A stretch of 64,000 nt of DNA from Leucothrix pacifica (GTDB lineage: Bacteria > Pseudomonadota > Gammaproteobacteria > Thiotrichales > Thiotrichaceae): the NCBI RefSeq assembly GCF_003172875.1, contig NZ_QGKM01000076.1, positions 1 through 64,000 of the forward strand, given 5' to 3'. The translations under genes were made by a program, and so were the position numbers. The notes under the pieces are model-generated. The model saw nothing but the letters and a program-made list of their open reading frames with translations. It ran no database searches and was not told where the DNA came from. Shown here piece by piece: positions 36,547 through 45,724 of this stretch (positions are counted from its first letter, which is position 1; every line of letters starts with the position of its first letter).

Positions 36547-37122
36547 TTATCGGAAAGTTATCCATGTGGTAGCTATATATTTTACGCCACTCACCATCTC
36601 AACAGCCCGATGCTCATGTGTCCAAAACGGTGGAAACAAAATCATCTTTCCTTTTTCGGGCGTCACCTTCACTCCCTGATGCAAAAACTCAGTTTCCCCA
36701 CCCGGCCCGGCCACATCATTTAAATACCACAATGCCACTAACTGCCGCGAGGCTAAGTCATTATTATCCGCATCAACATGCCAATGGTAATACTCACCGG
36801 CTTCATAACGTTGTAGATTGTATCCCATATCCTTAAAACGGCGCATATCCTGAAAGAAGGGGTAGCTTTGTTGAAATTCTCTTATCGCCAAACCAAGCGA
36901 ACGAAATAAATTGTTATCGACATCTTTCCAATGCGCTTTACCACTGACGACTAAGTCTGTGGTCTTCTTTAGCTGCTGGTTTTGACCAACATTAGAACCC
37001 ACTCTTCCCTCGTATTGTTCTTCACGGTGAGACTCAAACCGTTCAACCATATTGTCACAAAGAAATCCCGGTAGGGCATTGGGGATAGAATAGATAAAAC
37101 TATTGGGTTTCAGTTCTGTCAT
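36547..37122 (-). CDS. 2-oxoglutarate/Fe(II) oxygenase, prolyl 4-hydroxylase-like
   Basis: 191 residues. The iron site is HVD in YHWHVDADNN, with a distal His in PPFWTHEHRAVEM and a 2-oxoglutarate-binding basic residue in GVKYIATTW. The jelly-roll core lies in the C-terminal two thirds, with LVALWYLND and GGETEFLHQ. It is tail-to-tail with the gene at 36226. The likely substrate is a protein or small molecule; not predictable. Confidence 0.85.
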   Translation of the reverse strand: MTELKPNSFIYSIPNALPGFLCDNMVERFESHREEQYEGRVGSNVGQNQQLKKTTDLVVSGKAHWKDVDNNLFRSLGLAIREFQQSYPFFQDMRRFKDMGYNLQRYEAGEYYHWHVDADNNDLASRQLVALWYLNDVAGPGGETEFLHQGVKVTPEKGKMILFPPFWTHEHRAVEMVSGVKYIATTWITFR

Positions 37123-37173
37123 GGATCAAAAATCCTTTATAATTAGACTCATAGTCATCTAGGAGCTTAAACC

Positions 37174-37767
37174 ATGCGCATCAGAATCAAAACCCGCTGG
37201 AGCAAAGAAAACCGTGAAATTTCGGTGGAAGATTCAATTAGTGTATTGGCGTTTAATAGCTGGAAAATTGGCATGCAAGCCTTGCTGGAAATCGAAAACC
37301 AAGATTTTGACATTGACCATCAAATGCAACGCATTCAGGTACTCGAAGAAATTTCAGCCTTTATGATTCAGTCTGTTGATCGCATGATTCATGGTACTAC
37401 CAGTGATGAAGACCGCGCCGAAATCATTACTTATTACGCAAAGAAAATGGCTGATCATGTCCATGAAAATGCCCGGGATTTTGGAGATCTTGATGATTAT
37501 CGCTCACCATTTATTCACAAACTCAATGACCGCTTCCCGGCTTATGCTGAGACTAAATGGAATGAAGATGACGACGAGCCAGGATTTTCTATGAGCCGTG
37601 AATTCGCGACAAATGTTGCGGCGGTACTGGGAGATCGCGACCGCAAATGGGCACTGGATTATATTCAACAGGTTTTATTGCCAGACTTTTTCCCCGTTTT
37701 CAAACGCACCATTAAGTCCATTGGCCTGATTGAAGACAGAAAAATGCCCGAACAAGCCGGGCATTAG
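37174..37767 (+). CDS. soluble protein of unknown function
   Basis: 197 residues, no signal or membrane segment, mostly helical, with an acidic loop WNEDDDEPGF near the C-terminal third. TAGGAG lies about 10 bp before the ATG. Not recognised. Its last codons form half of a terminator hairpin that serves the opposite strand. It belongs to the block of small unknown genes that alternate with two oxygenase genes. Confidence 0.65.
   Translation: MRIRIKTRWSKENREISVEDSISVLAFNSWKIGMQALLEIENQDFDIDHQMQRIQVLEEISAFMIQSVDRMIHGTTSDEDRAEIITYYAKKMADHVHENARDFGDLDDYRSPFIHKLNDRFPAYAETKWNEDDDEPGFSMSREFATNVAAVLGDRDRKWALDYIQQVLLPDFFPVFKRTIKSIGLIEDRKMPEQAGH
37738..37764 (-). terminator. intrinsic terminator of the META-domain gene
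   Basis: 7-bp stem (37744-37750 with 37758-37764), 7-nt loop. On the minus strand it is followed by TTTTTCTG. It overlaps the last codons of the plus-strand gene; on the plus strand the T-run is weaker. Confidence 0.75.
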
Positions 37768-37795
37768 ATCTTTCGTTTTATTACTGATTAAGCCA

Positions 37796-38314
37796 TTACA
37801 GCTTAGTCATTACTAAACCTTCTTTACCATTACGGTCGTAGAATACCAGCGTTCCTTCATCAGTCTGCTGCACGCTACCCATGCGACGCATAATACGTAG
37901 GTATGAACCTTCGATATTGCCCAAGTGAATAGTTGGCTTTCCTTCACCCTGGCTAACAACCATACACGGCTCACGCGTACGATCGATCTGTGAAATAACA
38001 AAGCCAGTTGCACCGATCTGCTTAAATTTAGCAGCATATTTATTACAACCTGTATCACCTGTCATTGTGTCCAGGTTTACTGTCATCGACAACGTCACAG
38101 GCGTAGGAATCTTGTTACCGTAGGTCTCCGATACTCTCCACTTAGTACCCAATAAAGACGGTCCACCACTGTTTAGCGGGCAAGATTGTGTTTCACGATC
38201 AGTAATACCATCCAGCTCTTCATCTGCAGCATAACTTGCTGAGGAAACTAAAAGTGCTGTTAATGCGCTAATCGCATAAAAATTTAATGTTTGTTTCTTT
38301 CCGTTGGCTTTCAC
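37796..38314 (-). CDS. secreted META-domain (HslJ-like) protein
   Basis: 172 residues from a GTG at 38314, chosen because AGGGAGG lies just upstream and a clean signal peptide follows (LTALLVSSASYA). The open frame upstream to 38479 is AT-rich noncoding-like sequence. The META pattern is GTKWRVSE, then MTGDTGCNKYAAKF, then a later Cys in REPCMV. HslJ-like proteins are tied to envelope stress and novobiocin resistance in E. coli; the role here is unknown. Confidence 0.7.
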   Translation of the reverse strand: MKANGKKQTLNFYAISALTALLVSSASYAADEELDGITDRETQSCPLNSGGPSLLGTKWRVSETYGNKIPTPVTLSMTVNLDTMTGDTGCNKYAAKFKQIGATGFVISQIDRTREPCMVVSQGEGKPTIHLGNIEGSYLRIMRRMGSVQQTDEGTLVFYDRNGKEGLVMTKL

Positions 38315-38682
38315 AAAGGACCTCCCTGAAAAATATCCCTTTAGGCTAAAATAAAACAAAAATGTGTTTTCCTTACCACACCTACACATAATATAGGAAA
38401 AATCTCCGGCATATTGAGAATAATTTAACCTAAATATAATTATGATACTGATAATTATATTTAATGCCTCAAATTCCACAATATTTAAGCAATCCGTGCA
38501 TCAAAGATTTCCTTCCGTGAAGATAACATACTATTGCATAGATTCTTATCCTGTGTTAAAAATCGTCAACACTTCTTACAAGAGCCCCCAGAAGCCACCG
38601 GAAGTGATCATAAAAACAATAATAAATAATAATAATTAAAGCGATTTAAAAGATTTAATTTTATTCCCGGAGTATTACAAAT
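38315..38682. promoter_or_regulatory. AT-rich divergent intergenic region
   Basis: 368 bp between the META gene (minus) and the thioredoxin-like gene (plus), markedly AT-rich with an AATAAT-type simple stretch at 38617-38638. A candidate -10 (TATTAT on the minus strand, 38388-38393) lies about 75 bp before the META start. CCCGGAG at 38667-38673 is the ribosome site of the plus gene. I see no gene or RNA structure here. Confidence 0.5.
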
Positions 38683-39171
38683 ATGGCACTTAAGTCATGC
38701 CTGCGCGTTGCGAAATTCTTCGCAGTTGCTGCACTGTTCCATGTTGGCGCAAGCCAAGCCGCGATGTCTGATATTTATGGCAACCCATCTGAACTAAACC
38801 ACCACGTAGGGAAAGGCAAATGGTTGGTAGTAAAAGTTTGGCGTTCCGACTGCGGTATCTGCATGTCAACCATGCACGAAACCAATTCAGCCCGCGATAC
38901 AATCCCTAACACTGAGATTGTTGGTGTTTCACTTGACGGAGATGCCCGTGTAGCCAATCAGGCGCTACGTCGCGTTCGCGTCAATTTCAAAAACCTAGTG
39001 TCTAACGCTAATGAGTTTAATCGCTATATCAAGCGAAGCACGCGTCGTAATATCACAGGCTACCCAACCTATATGATCTACGCACCTAACGGCAAACTCA
39101 AGGCGATGCAGACAGGTGACGTTAAGCCTTCAGAGCTTAGACGTTATATTAGTCGTCAGACTGCATTATAA
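38683..39171 (+). CDS. secreted thioredoxin-fold protein
   Basis: 162 residues. A signal peptide covers about 1-27. The active site is CGIC at 57-60 after WRSD, and the cis-proline is in GYPTYMIY. This is the TlpA/thioredoxin layout. The CGIC dipeptide is unusual, and the C-terminal part is Arg-rich. It is likely a periplasmic thiol oxidoreductase; the partner is unknown. GGAG lies about 11 bp before the ATG. Confidence 0.8.
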   Translation: MALKSCLRVAKFFAVAALFHVGASQAAMSDIYGNPSELNHHVGKGKWLVVKVWRSDCGICMSTMHETNSARDTIPNTEIVGVSLDGDARVANQALRRVRVNFKNLVSNANEFNRYIKRSTRRNITGYPTYMIYAPNGKLKAMQTGDVKPSELRRYISRQTAL

Positions 39172-39204
39172 GTTCAATCTATTTTCAATAATAAGTTTCA
39201 GGCA

Positions 39205-39229
39205 AACAAAAGCCACCTTAAAGGTGGCT
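39205..39229 (-). terminator. intrinsic terminator of the prfB-lysS transcript
   Basis: 7-9 bp stem (39211-39219 with 39221-39229). On the minus strand it is followed by TTTGTTTG. It lies 36 bp past the lysS stop, between convergent genes. Confidence 0.75.
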
Positions 39230-39264
39230 CTGCCTCGACGCTAAAGCTTTAACAGGTTGTTACA

Positions 39265-40770
39265 TCAGTGTTCCGGACGCATATGCGGGAACAAGATCAC
39301 ATCACGAATTGATGGCGCGTCAGTGAATAGCATCACTAAGCGATCAATACCGATCCCCTCACCTGCTGTTGGTGGCATACCGTATTCAAGCGCTTGCACA
39401 TAATCTTCATCATAGTGCATCGCTTCATCATCGCCTGCGTCTTTCTCTTCGACTTGCTTGCGGAAGCGTTCTGCCTGATCTTCAGCATCATTAAGCTCAG
39501 AGAATCCGTTCCCGATCTCACGCCCACCGATAAAGAACTCAAAACGATCCGTCACGAATGGATCACTGTCGCTACGACGTGCCAGCGGCGATACTTCAGC
39601 CGGATACTCTGTAATAAAGGTAGGATCATTTAATTGCTCTTCTACCGTCTCCTCGAATATCTCTGTGATGATTTTACCAAGACCAAAACCTTCTTTAATA
39701 TGGATATTCAGAGATTCCGCCACTTTAGAGGCGCGGTACTCTGTTTCCAGATCAGCAGGTACCAAATCTTTATTGTAATGAAGAATCGATTCTTTCATGG
39801 TCATACGAACGAATGGCTTGCCAAAGTCAAAGGTCGAGCCTTGGTACTCTACTTCCGCATTGCCATACACTTCAGTTGCCAGACCACGGAATAATTCTTC
39901 CGTCGTATCCATAAGGTCTTTGTACGTGGCATACGCCTGATAGAACTCGATCATAGTGAATTCTGGATTATGGCGTGTCGATAAACCTTCGTTACGAAAG
40001 TTACGATTGATTTCAAAGACGCGATCAAAACCACCGACAACTAAACGCTTCAGGTACAGTTCCGGCGCAATACGCAGATACATATCGATATCTAGCGCGT
40101 TGTGGTGCGTAACAAAAGGACGTGCCGTCGCACCACCCGGAATAACCTGTAACATGGGCGTTTCAACTTCCATGAAGTCACGCTGCGTAAAGTAGTTACG
40201 GATATAGGCAACAATCTTAGAACGCATCTTGAAAGCATCACGCGTTTCCTGACTCATAATCAAATCAAGATAGCGCTGGCGGTAGCGTTGCTCGTGATCC
40301 GTCAGGCCGTGAAATTTTTCAGGCAATGGACGCAAAGACTTAGTCAGGAGCTTTAGTTCATCCAACTTAACGGATAGCTCACCCTTGTTGGTTTTGAACA
40401 TCGTACCGGCTGCACCGACGATATCACCGATATCCCAGCCTTTGAATGCATCGTAAAGCTCATCACCCAGCATGCCTTTTTGCACATAAAGCTGTAAACG
40501 GCCCGTTGAATCACTAATGGTGATAAAACTGGCTTTACCCATGACACGTTTAAGCATGATACGACCAGCAACCCTGACACGGTGAGGGTTTTCTGCCAGC
40601 CACTCCTTATCCTTTTCTTCAAACTCAGCCTGCAATGCCGCTGCATCGTGCTCACGTTTGAAGTCATTAGGAAATGCCACACCAGCTTCACGAATCGCTG
40701 CCAGCTTCTCACGACGTAAGGTAATTAACTGGTTTTCATCCTGTTCTTGTATTGAATCCTGTTCACTCAT
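39265..40770 (-). CDS. lysS: lysyl-tRNA synthetase, class II
   Basis: 501 residues. An N-terminal OB-fold anticodon domain (about 60-150) is followed by the class II core: motif 2 [15 protein letters not shown] and motif 3 [15 protein letters not shown]. Charges tRNA-Lys. It lies 12 bp after prfB, the same order as in E. coli, and ends at an intrinsic terminator. Confidence 0.97.
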   Translation of the reverse strand: MSEQDSIQEQDENQLITLRREKLAAIREAGVAFPNDFKREHDAAALQAEFEEKDKEWLAENPHRVRVAGRIMLKRVMGKASFITISDSTGRLQLYVQKGMLGDELYDAFKGWDIGDIVGAAGTMFKTNKGELSVKLDELKLLTKSLRPLPEKFHGLTDHEQRYRQRYLDLIMSQETRDAFKMRSKIVAYIRNYFTQRDFMEVETPMLQVIPGGATARPFVTHHNALDIDMYLRIAPELYLKRLVVGGFDRVFEINRNFRNEGLSTRHNPEFTMIEFYQAYATYKDLMDTTEELFRGLATEVYGNAEVEYQGSTFDFGKPFVRMTMKESILHYNKDLVPADLETEYRASKVAESLNIHIKEGFGLGKIITEIFEETVEEQLNDPTFITEYPAEVSPLARRSDSDPFVTDRFEFFIGGREIGNGFSELNDAEDQAERFRKQVEEKDAGDDEAMHYDEDYVQALEYGMPPTAGEGIGIDRLVMLFTDAPSIRDVILFPHMRPEH

Positions 40771-40782
40771 TGCTCTACTCTC

Positions 40783-41878
40783 TTACAGACCGTTTTTCAG
40801 GCTTGCTTCTATAAATTGATCAAGGGAACCATCAAGCACTGCTTGTGTGCTGCCTGTTTCAACGCCGGTTCTGTGATCCTTAATTCTTGATGCGTCCAGT
40901 ACATAAGAACGAATCTGACTACCCCAACCGATATCCGACTTGTTGTCTTCCATCTCCTGGTTTTCAGCATTACGCTTTTGAATTTCTTGCTCATAAAGAC
41001 GCGCCCGCAATTGCTTCATTGCAGTGGCTTTATTCTGATGCTGAGAGCGACCGTTCTGACATTGCACCACCGTATTGGTCGGTACGTGCGTAATACGAAC
41101 TGCAGACTCCGTTTTGTTTACGTGCTGACCACCCGCTCCTGAGGCGCGGTATACGTCGATTCGTAAATCAGAGGGATCGATATCAATCTCAATATCATCA
41201 TCAATCTCAGGCGATACAAACACCGAGCAGAATGAGGTATGACGACGACCACCCGAATCAAATGGTGATTTACGTACTAAACGGTGCACACCAATTTCGG
41301 TGCGCAACCAACCGAATGCATAATCACCTTCAAATTTGATCGTGGCTGACTTGATACCCGCTACATCACCCGGGGAGGCTTCCATTAATTCTACTTTAAA
41401 GCCCTTGGCCTCACCCCAGCGCAAGTACATACGTAAGACCATTTCACCCCAGTCCTGCGCCTCTGTACCGCCAGAACCCGACTGAATGTCTAAGAAGGCA
41501 TTACAAGGATCCATTTCGCCGGAAAACATACGTTTGAATTCCAAACCGGCAAGGTCTTTTTCAAAGCCATTAATCTCTTCGATAACATCCGCGACCGCTT
41601 CTTCATCACCATCGGCTTCAGACATTTCCAGAAGTTCCTGAGCATCGTTCAGGCCTTCATCCAGACGCTCAACGGTCAGTACTACATCTTCCAGACGTGT
41701 ACGTTCCTTGCCGAGTTGCAAGGCACGCTCCTGATCATTCCAGACACTGGGATCTTCTAATTCGCGAACAACTTCTTCTAATTGCTCTTTTTTCTCAGCA
41801 TAGTCAAAGATACCCCCTAAGCGCTTCAAGGCGCGACTTCAGGTCTTTGATATGAGTATAAGTCGGATTTAATTCCAT
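40783..41878 (-). CDS. prfB: peptide chain release factor 2 with programmed +1 frameshift
   Basis: 364 residues if read through a +1 shift. The first 24 codons run from an ATG at 41878 and end at CTT-TGA (41809-41804). Shifting by one base gives CTT-GAC and continues to 40783. The GGQ motif ([16 protein letters not shown]) and the SPF tripeptide ([10 protein letters not shown]) that reads UGA and UAA are intact. The frameshift is the known autoregulatory device of RF2, not a mutation. A start at 41829 would miss the true N-terminus. Confidence 0.97.
41803..41818 (-). promoter_or_regulatory. RF2 programmed frameshift site
   Basis: On the minus strand: AGGGGG (41818-41813), TAT, then CTTTGAC. 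The Shine-Dalgarno-like AGGGGG just upstream of CTT-TGA-C is the canonical stimulator of +1 shifting in prfB. Confidence 0.97.
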
Positions 41879-42049
41879 AATTCAGGCTAGCTAGTTCGTT
41901 GGGATGGCTATGATACATGATCATATTAGGCCGTAGATAGATTTTTGATAGATTCGTCAGTTATTTGCCAACCATTTCACGGGTGCATTGGTGTAATCAC
42001 CCATCAGAATCCAGTATCATAGCCACTTTGTTTTACTGGAGAAGTTATC

Positions 42050-42535
42050 ATGCCATCATTTGATGTCGTTTCTGAAGTTGATCTTCACGAAGTTCGTAAT
42101 GCCACGGATCAGGCTAATAAAGAAGTGACCACCCGCTTTGACTTTAAAGGCAGTGATGCCAGTTTCGAGCTGAAAGATGACATTATCACTCTGAAAGCTG
42201 AAAACACATTCCAGTTAAAGCAGATGATGGATATTCTGCGCGCCAAGTTTGCCAAGCGAAATGTTGATTCCGGTGCGCTTGACCCTCAGGACCCTAGTGA
42301 AACAGGTATCAACAGTGCCAGCCAGAAAGTACTTCTGAAACAGGGTCTCGACTCTGACAATGGTAAGAAAGTCGTCAAAGCGATTAAAGCCGCTAAACTC
42401 AAGGTACAGTCACAAATTCAAGGCGAGCAGGTCCGTGTAACCGGTAAAAAGCGTGATGATTTGCAACAGGCGATTGCACTACTTCGTGAGCAGGAGCTGG
42501 GACTACCACTACAGTTCACAAACTTCAGAGATTAA
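42050..42535 (+). CDS. yajQ: YajQ family nucleotide-binding protein
   Basis: 161 residues, beginning [18 protein letters not shown] and ending [10 protein letters not shown], both diagnostic. Two ferredoxin-like halves are expected. YajQ proteins bind nucleotides, and some bind c-di-GMP and act on transcription. CTGGAGAAG lies upstream of the ATG. It is divergent from prfB and is followed by a strong terminator. Confidence 0.95.
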   Translation: MPSFDVVSEVDLHEVRNATDQANKEVTTRFDFKGSDASFELKDDIITLKAENTFQLKQMMDILRAKFAKRNVDSGALDPQDPSETGINSASQKVLLKQGLDSDNGKKVVKAIKAAKLKVQSQIQGEQVRVTGKKRDDLQQAIALLREQELGLPLQFTNFRD

Positions 42536-42596
42536 TTTATCTCCTAACGTCATTATCTCATTCAGTGATCGTGACGTTTGACCCAAATATAAATAT

Positions 42597-42627
42597 AAAA
42601 AAGGCTCGCTAAGCGAGCCTTTTTTAT
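42597..42627. terminator. bidirectional terminator between yajQ and the coiled-coil gene
   Basis: 10-bp GC-rich stem centred near 42610, flanked by A residues on the left and six T residues on the right. It should end transcripts from both convergent sides. Confidence 0.9.
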
Positions 42628-42655
42628 TCCAACCGAATCGTACAGACCCGATAAA

Positions 42656-44338
42656 CTAGATGTAGCTTTTCAAGGTCTCTGCATGGCGAATCCATCCTGC
42701 TACCGTTGCAATATCAGGTGACTGATTAACCTTTTCAACACGCTGATTAACTGAGCTGATCAGCTGAATCAGTTTCTCAGGGTTAGCATCTGCAAGTGCT
42801 TTAGATGAATATACACCACTTAACTCAAGCACTTCAGCCATTGGCCCATCGATACCTTTAACCCGAAGTAAATCAGCTATTGATACCCAAGAAGACACTA
42901 CCCATGGCTCACGACCCAATGCTTTAGAGATCAACTTTGTCCCGTCATCATCAGCACACTTATCAAGGAGGTTCTGAGTGGTTGTGATGCCCATGTCATG
43001 CAAGTGACGGCGATTATCACTACCAATCGAACGAATCACTTCGATACGGTAATTCTCATCATTAGGGGATGCTTTGGCAGTCGCAGTCACAACATCCGAT
43101 GTTGTGTCTTCAACTTTCTCTTTCACTTTCTCAAAGCCACCACGCGCCATTTCACTGAGTTTTGACCAGCCTGAGCTACGGCCGCTTCCGGATGCTGACA
43201 TCGCAGCAGTTGCAGCACCACCCGCCAACATACCCGATGCAACACCTGAGTAGTCTTTAGGAGCCTGAGGGACTTCCGGCTGATTTTGTAACGCAGTCAC
43301 TTTCAGCTGACTAGCACGTAACTCATTGTCTAACTGCTGCTGACGGCGGCTGCTTTCAGTCAGTGCTTTTTGAGTTTCATCAAGCTTTTGCTCTGCCAAA
43401 CTTAGCTGCTGAGTTTGTGCTTGTGTTTTCTTTTGCAACTCAACAAACTCAAGCTCTCGCTCCTCAAGCTTTCCTTTGACTTCATTCAGCTCACTTTCTT
43501 TAGCTTTAACGGCTTTATTAAGCTCTGAAACGTGCTCATCGCCCTGATGCAGTTTGCTATCCATTTCACGACGGGCGACTTCAAAGAACTCTTGCTTCTG
43601 CTTTAGCTCTTTTGATACTTCGCCCAAAGTGTTTTCACTGACTTTAAGCTGCTCATCGTACTCACCCAGCTTGCGTTTAGCTTCCTGCAGTTCTGTTGCC
43701 GCAGCACTAGCTTTTTGGCGCTCAGCTTCAAGCTCAGTCGTTAGAGAGGACTTTGTTTCCTCAAGAGTAGTTAGGTTTGCAGCAAGCTTCTGGTGCATCT
43801 GATCAAGCTTTTCATCACGCGCTTTAATTGATTGCTCCGCATCTTTCAGCTTAGCTGAATACGCTTCAACCTGAGCGGCGCCACTTCTCAACTCTTTAGA
43901 TTCGCCATCCATTTGCGCCTGAGTTAACTGTAGTTTGTTTTGAGTATCAGACAACTGCTGAGCAGTTTCTTTGAACTGCGACTGCAATTGCTCCACTTCA
44001 ACTTCACGCTGTTTAAGCTGTTGCTTATAGGTCGCTACCTCTTTGCTACCAGCAGTATTACCCTTCTCACTTTCCAGTAAACGCTTGGATAAAATGTCGC
44101 GCTCTTCCGTCAGTTTGAGGTACATATCGCCCTGACGTACGCTAGCAGTATTTAACTCTTCAACCTTTGCACTGTACTCATCACGTTCCGCTTCAAGATT
44201 TGCCACGCGCTGTGACCACTCCTGATTGACTTTATTCAATTCACGACGCGAGCCGCCACGCATTAGCCATCCTGCGATTAAACCAATCAATGCAGCAATC
44301 AGCAGGAATATCCAAATTTGTAGAACCAGATAGCTCAT
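42656..44338 (-). CDS. membrane-anchored coiled-coil protein with C-terminal helix-hairpin-helix (DUF4332-like) region
   Basis: 560 residues. One N-terminal membrane helix (about 6-26) is followed by a very long coiled coil (about 30-345) rich in Glu, Lys and Gln. A Gly/Ala/Ser-rich linker (about 355-395) follows, then a helical C-terminal domain (about 430-555) with IRSIGSDNRRHLHDMGITTTQNLL. That domain resembles the tandem helix-hairpin-helix DUF4332 domain. The start overlaps the stop of the OmpA gene by one base (TAATG). It could be a scaffold that reaches from the inner membrane into the cytoplasm. Function unknown. Confidence 0.7.
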   Translation of the reverse strand: MSYLVLQIWIFLLIAALIGLIAGWLMRGGSRRELNKVNQEWSQRVANLEAERDEYSAKVEELNTASVRQGDMYLKLTEERDILSKRLLESEKGNTAGSKEVATYKQQLKQREVEVEQLQSQFKETAQQLSDTQNKLQLTQAQMDGESKELRSGAAQVEAYSAKLKDAEQSIKARDEKLDQMHQKLAANLTTLEETKSSLTTELEAERQKASAAATELQEAKRKLGEYDEQLKVSENTLGEVSKELKQKQEFFEVARREMDSKLHQGDEHVSELNKAVKAKESELNEVKGKLEERELEFVELQKKTQAQTQQLSLAEQKLDETQKALTESSRRQQQLDNELRASQLKVTALQNQPEVPQAPKDYSGVASGMLAGGAATAAMSASGSGRSSGWSKLSEMARGGFEKVKEKVEDTTSDVVTATAKASPNDENYRIEVIRSIGSDNRRHLHDMGITTTQNLLDKCADDDGTKLISKALGREPWVVSSWVSIADLLRVKGIDGPMAEVLELSGVYSSKALADANPEKLIQLISSVNQRVEKVNQSPDIATVAGWIRHAETLKSYI

Positions 44339-45609
44339 TATTTTAGTCCTTTAACAATCAATTCAATTCGGCGGTTTTGAGCACGCCCTTTCTCCGTTTT
44401 ATTACTGGCAATTGGTTTTGCTTCCCCATGACCCACTGCCAACAAACGCTTTTCAGCCAATCCCAGACCCGCAAGCAAACTGCTTACAGCCTCAGCCCGA
44501 CTTTTACTTAACTTCTTATTGGCCGCTGCTGCACCATTTGAATCCGTATATCCATGAACCTGAATCTGGTGATCAGGACAACGGCTCGCTACCTGCGCAA
44601 CTTTTTCCAACAAGACTAAACTACTTTTCTCAACCTCGGTTGAGCCACTTTGAAACTGGATTTTCTCTTGCTTCAGTAGCGCATCAAATTCAGTCTGACA
44701 AAACTTTTCAGCGTACTTAGACGAACCAACCATCGGAACCGCTTCATTGTTTTGCACCACCTGCTTAGGACTAGCAATGTCAAATGCTACATCCGTGCTT
44801 GCAAAATCACTCGACAAAGATTGCACTAAAGACTCTGCTTGATCACTAACATCCTGTGAGACTGCAACACCTTTGACTAAGGCCTGATCACCATCAAGGT
44901 TCACACTTCCCTCCTGCAGCAACTGCAATGCACTGATACTCTTAAGTGTATTGTCCTGCCAGTTTGCGGGAGGTGCTTCGGAACTGACATCAACCTGCCA
45001 ACGTGCTCTCACCGGATCAGCACCCACTGATTGCATGTGTGCATCAACTGCCTGCTTGTACTCAGGATTAGGCACAACGCCTTCAAACACATAAACGCCG
45101 ATATCATCTTTACTGATATTCATTCGATACGGAATCGCATTGGCATTGATATCGACCTTAGCAACCGCCACATCAGCTGCTACCGGCTCAGCTGACTTTG
45201 ACTCATTGTCAGACTGCTCTGCCACTTCCTGAGTGGGCTCTTCCACTTTTTCAGCGACTTGCCCGGTCTCAGGCGCTTGTGTTGGCTCTGCTTCAACCTC
45301 AGGCTCTTTAATATCTGATGCAGCAACGCTCGCGAGTTGAATATTGTCAGTCAACTGGCGAACACCATAGACATTTGCGGTCTCCAAAGCATGTTGCTTC
45401 AGTTGCTCACTCGGCGCTGAACCAGACAGCGTTACATCCCGGCCATCAACTGCCACATTAACCCAGTCCAAACTGTTGGAGGCTAATGCTTCTGTTGAAC
45501 GTTTTTGGATATCGGACTGAATGGCAGGCGCTTTGAGCTGGTAAATTGCAAACCAGCCTAATACGGCTATTGCAATCAACGCCAAAATGAAGATCAATAG
45601 TTTTTTCAT
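44338..45609 (-). CDS. OmpA-family protein with BON-like domain
   Basis: 423 residues. An N-terminal signal or anchor helix (about 4-24) is followed by a BON-like domain with VAVDGRDVTLSGSAPSEQLK (about 45-95). A Glu/Pro/Ala-rich linker (about 100-150) and a middle region repeating BON-like elements follow. The C-terminal OmpA domain has VHGYTDSNGAAAANKKLSKSRA and GRAQNRRIELIVKG, the peptidoglycan-binding signature. It is probably anchored in the inner membrane and grips the cell wall. Coupled to the coiled-coil gene downstream; 115 bp separate it from the PBP-like gene upstream. Confidence 0.82.
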   Translation of the reverse strand: MKKLLIFILALIAIAVLGWFAIYQLKAPAIQSDIQKRSTEALASNSLDWVNVAVDGRDVTLSGSAPSEQLKQHALETANVYGVRQLTDNIQLASVAASDIKEPEVEAEPTQAPETGQVAEKVEEPTQEVAEQSDNESKSAEPVAADVAVAKVDINANAIPYRMNISKDDIGVYVFEGVVPNPEYKQAVDAHMQSVGADPVRARWQVDVSSEAPPANWQDNTLKSISALQLLQEGSVNLDGDQALVKGVAVSQDVSDQAESLVQSLSSDFASTDVAFDIASPKQVVQNNEAVPMVGSSKYAEKFCQTEFDALLKQEKIQFQSGSTEVEKSSLVLLEKVAQVASRCPDHQIQVHGYTDSNGAAAANKKLSKSRAEAVSSLLAGLGLAEKRLLAVGHGEAKPIASNKTEKGRAQNRRIELIVKGLK

Positions 45610-45724
45610 CAGATGTTAAGTCCTTTTATTCGTTATATCAGTCAATGTATAGGTGACAATCAACTTGATAATATTTCACTATCTTACTGAATATAGGCGC
45701 TTAATGTAATTCAACACCTGTTAA

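Noticed and set aside
33612-37800. Possible CRISPR array next to the Cas6-like gene
   Set aside because: No regularly spaced direct repeats were seen in the gaps; only short local repeats such as the ATGAGTA/ATGAATA stretch near 34685-34710.
38315-38479. N-terminal extension of the META-domain protein to 38479
   Set aside because: The extension is AT-rich with low-complexity residues and would hide a good ribosome site and signal peptide that start at the GTG at 38314.
41800-41880. prfB as a frameshifted pseudogene
   Set aside because: The break is the canonical CTT-TGA-C site with an AGGGGG stimulator, a programmed event.
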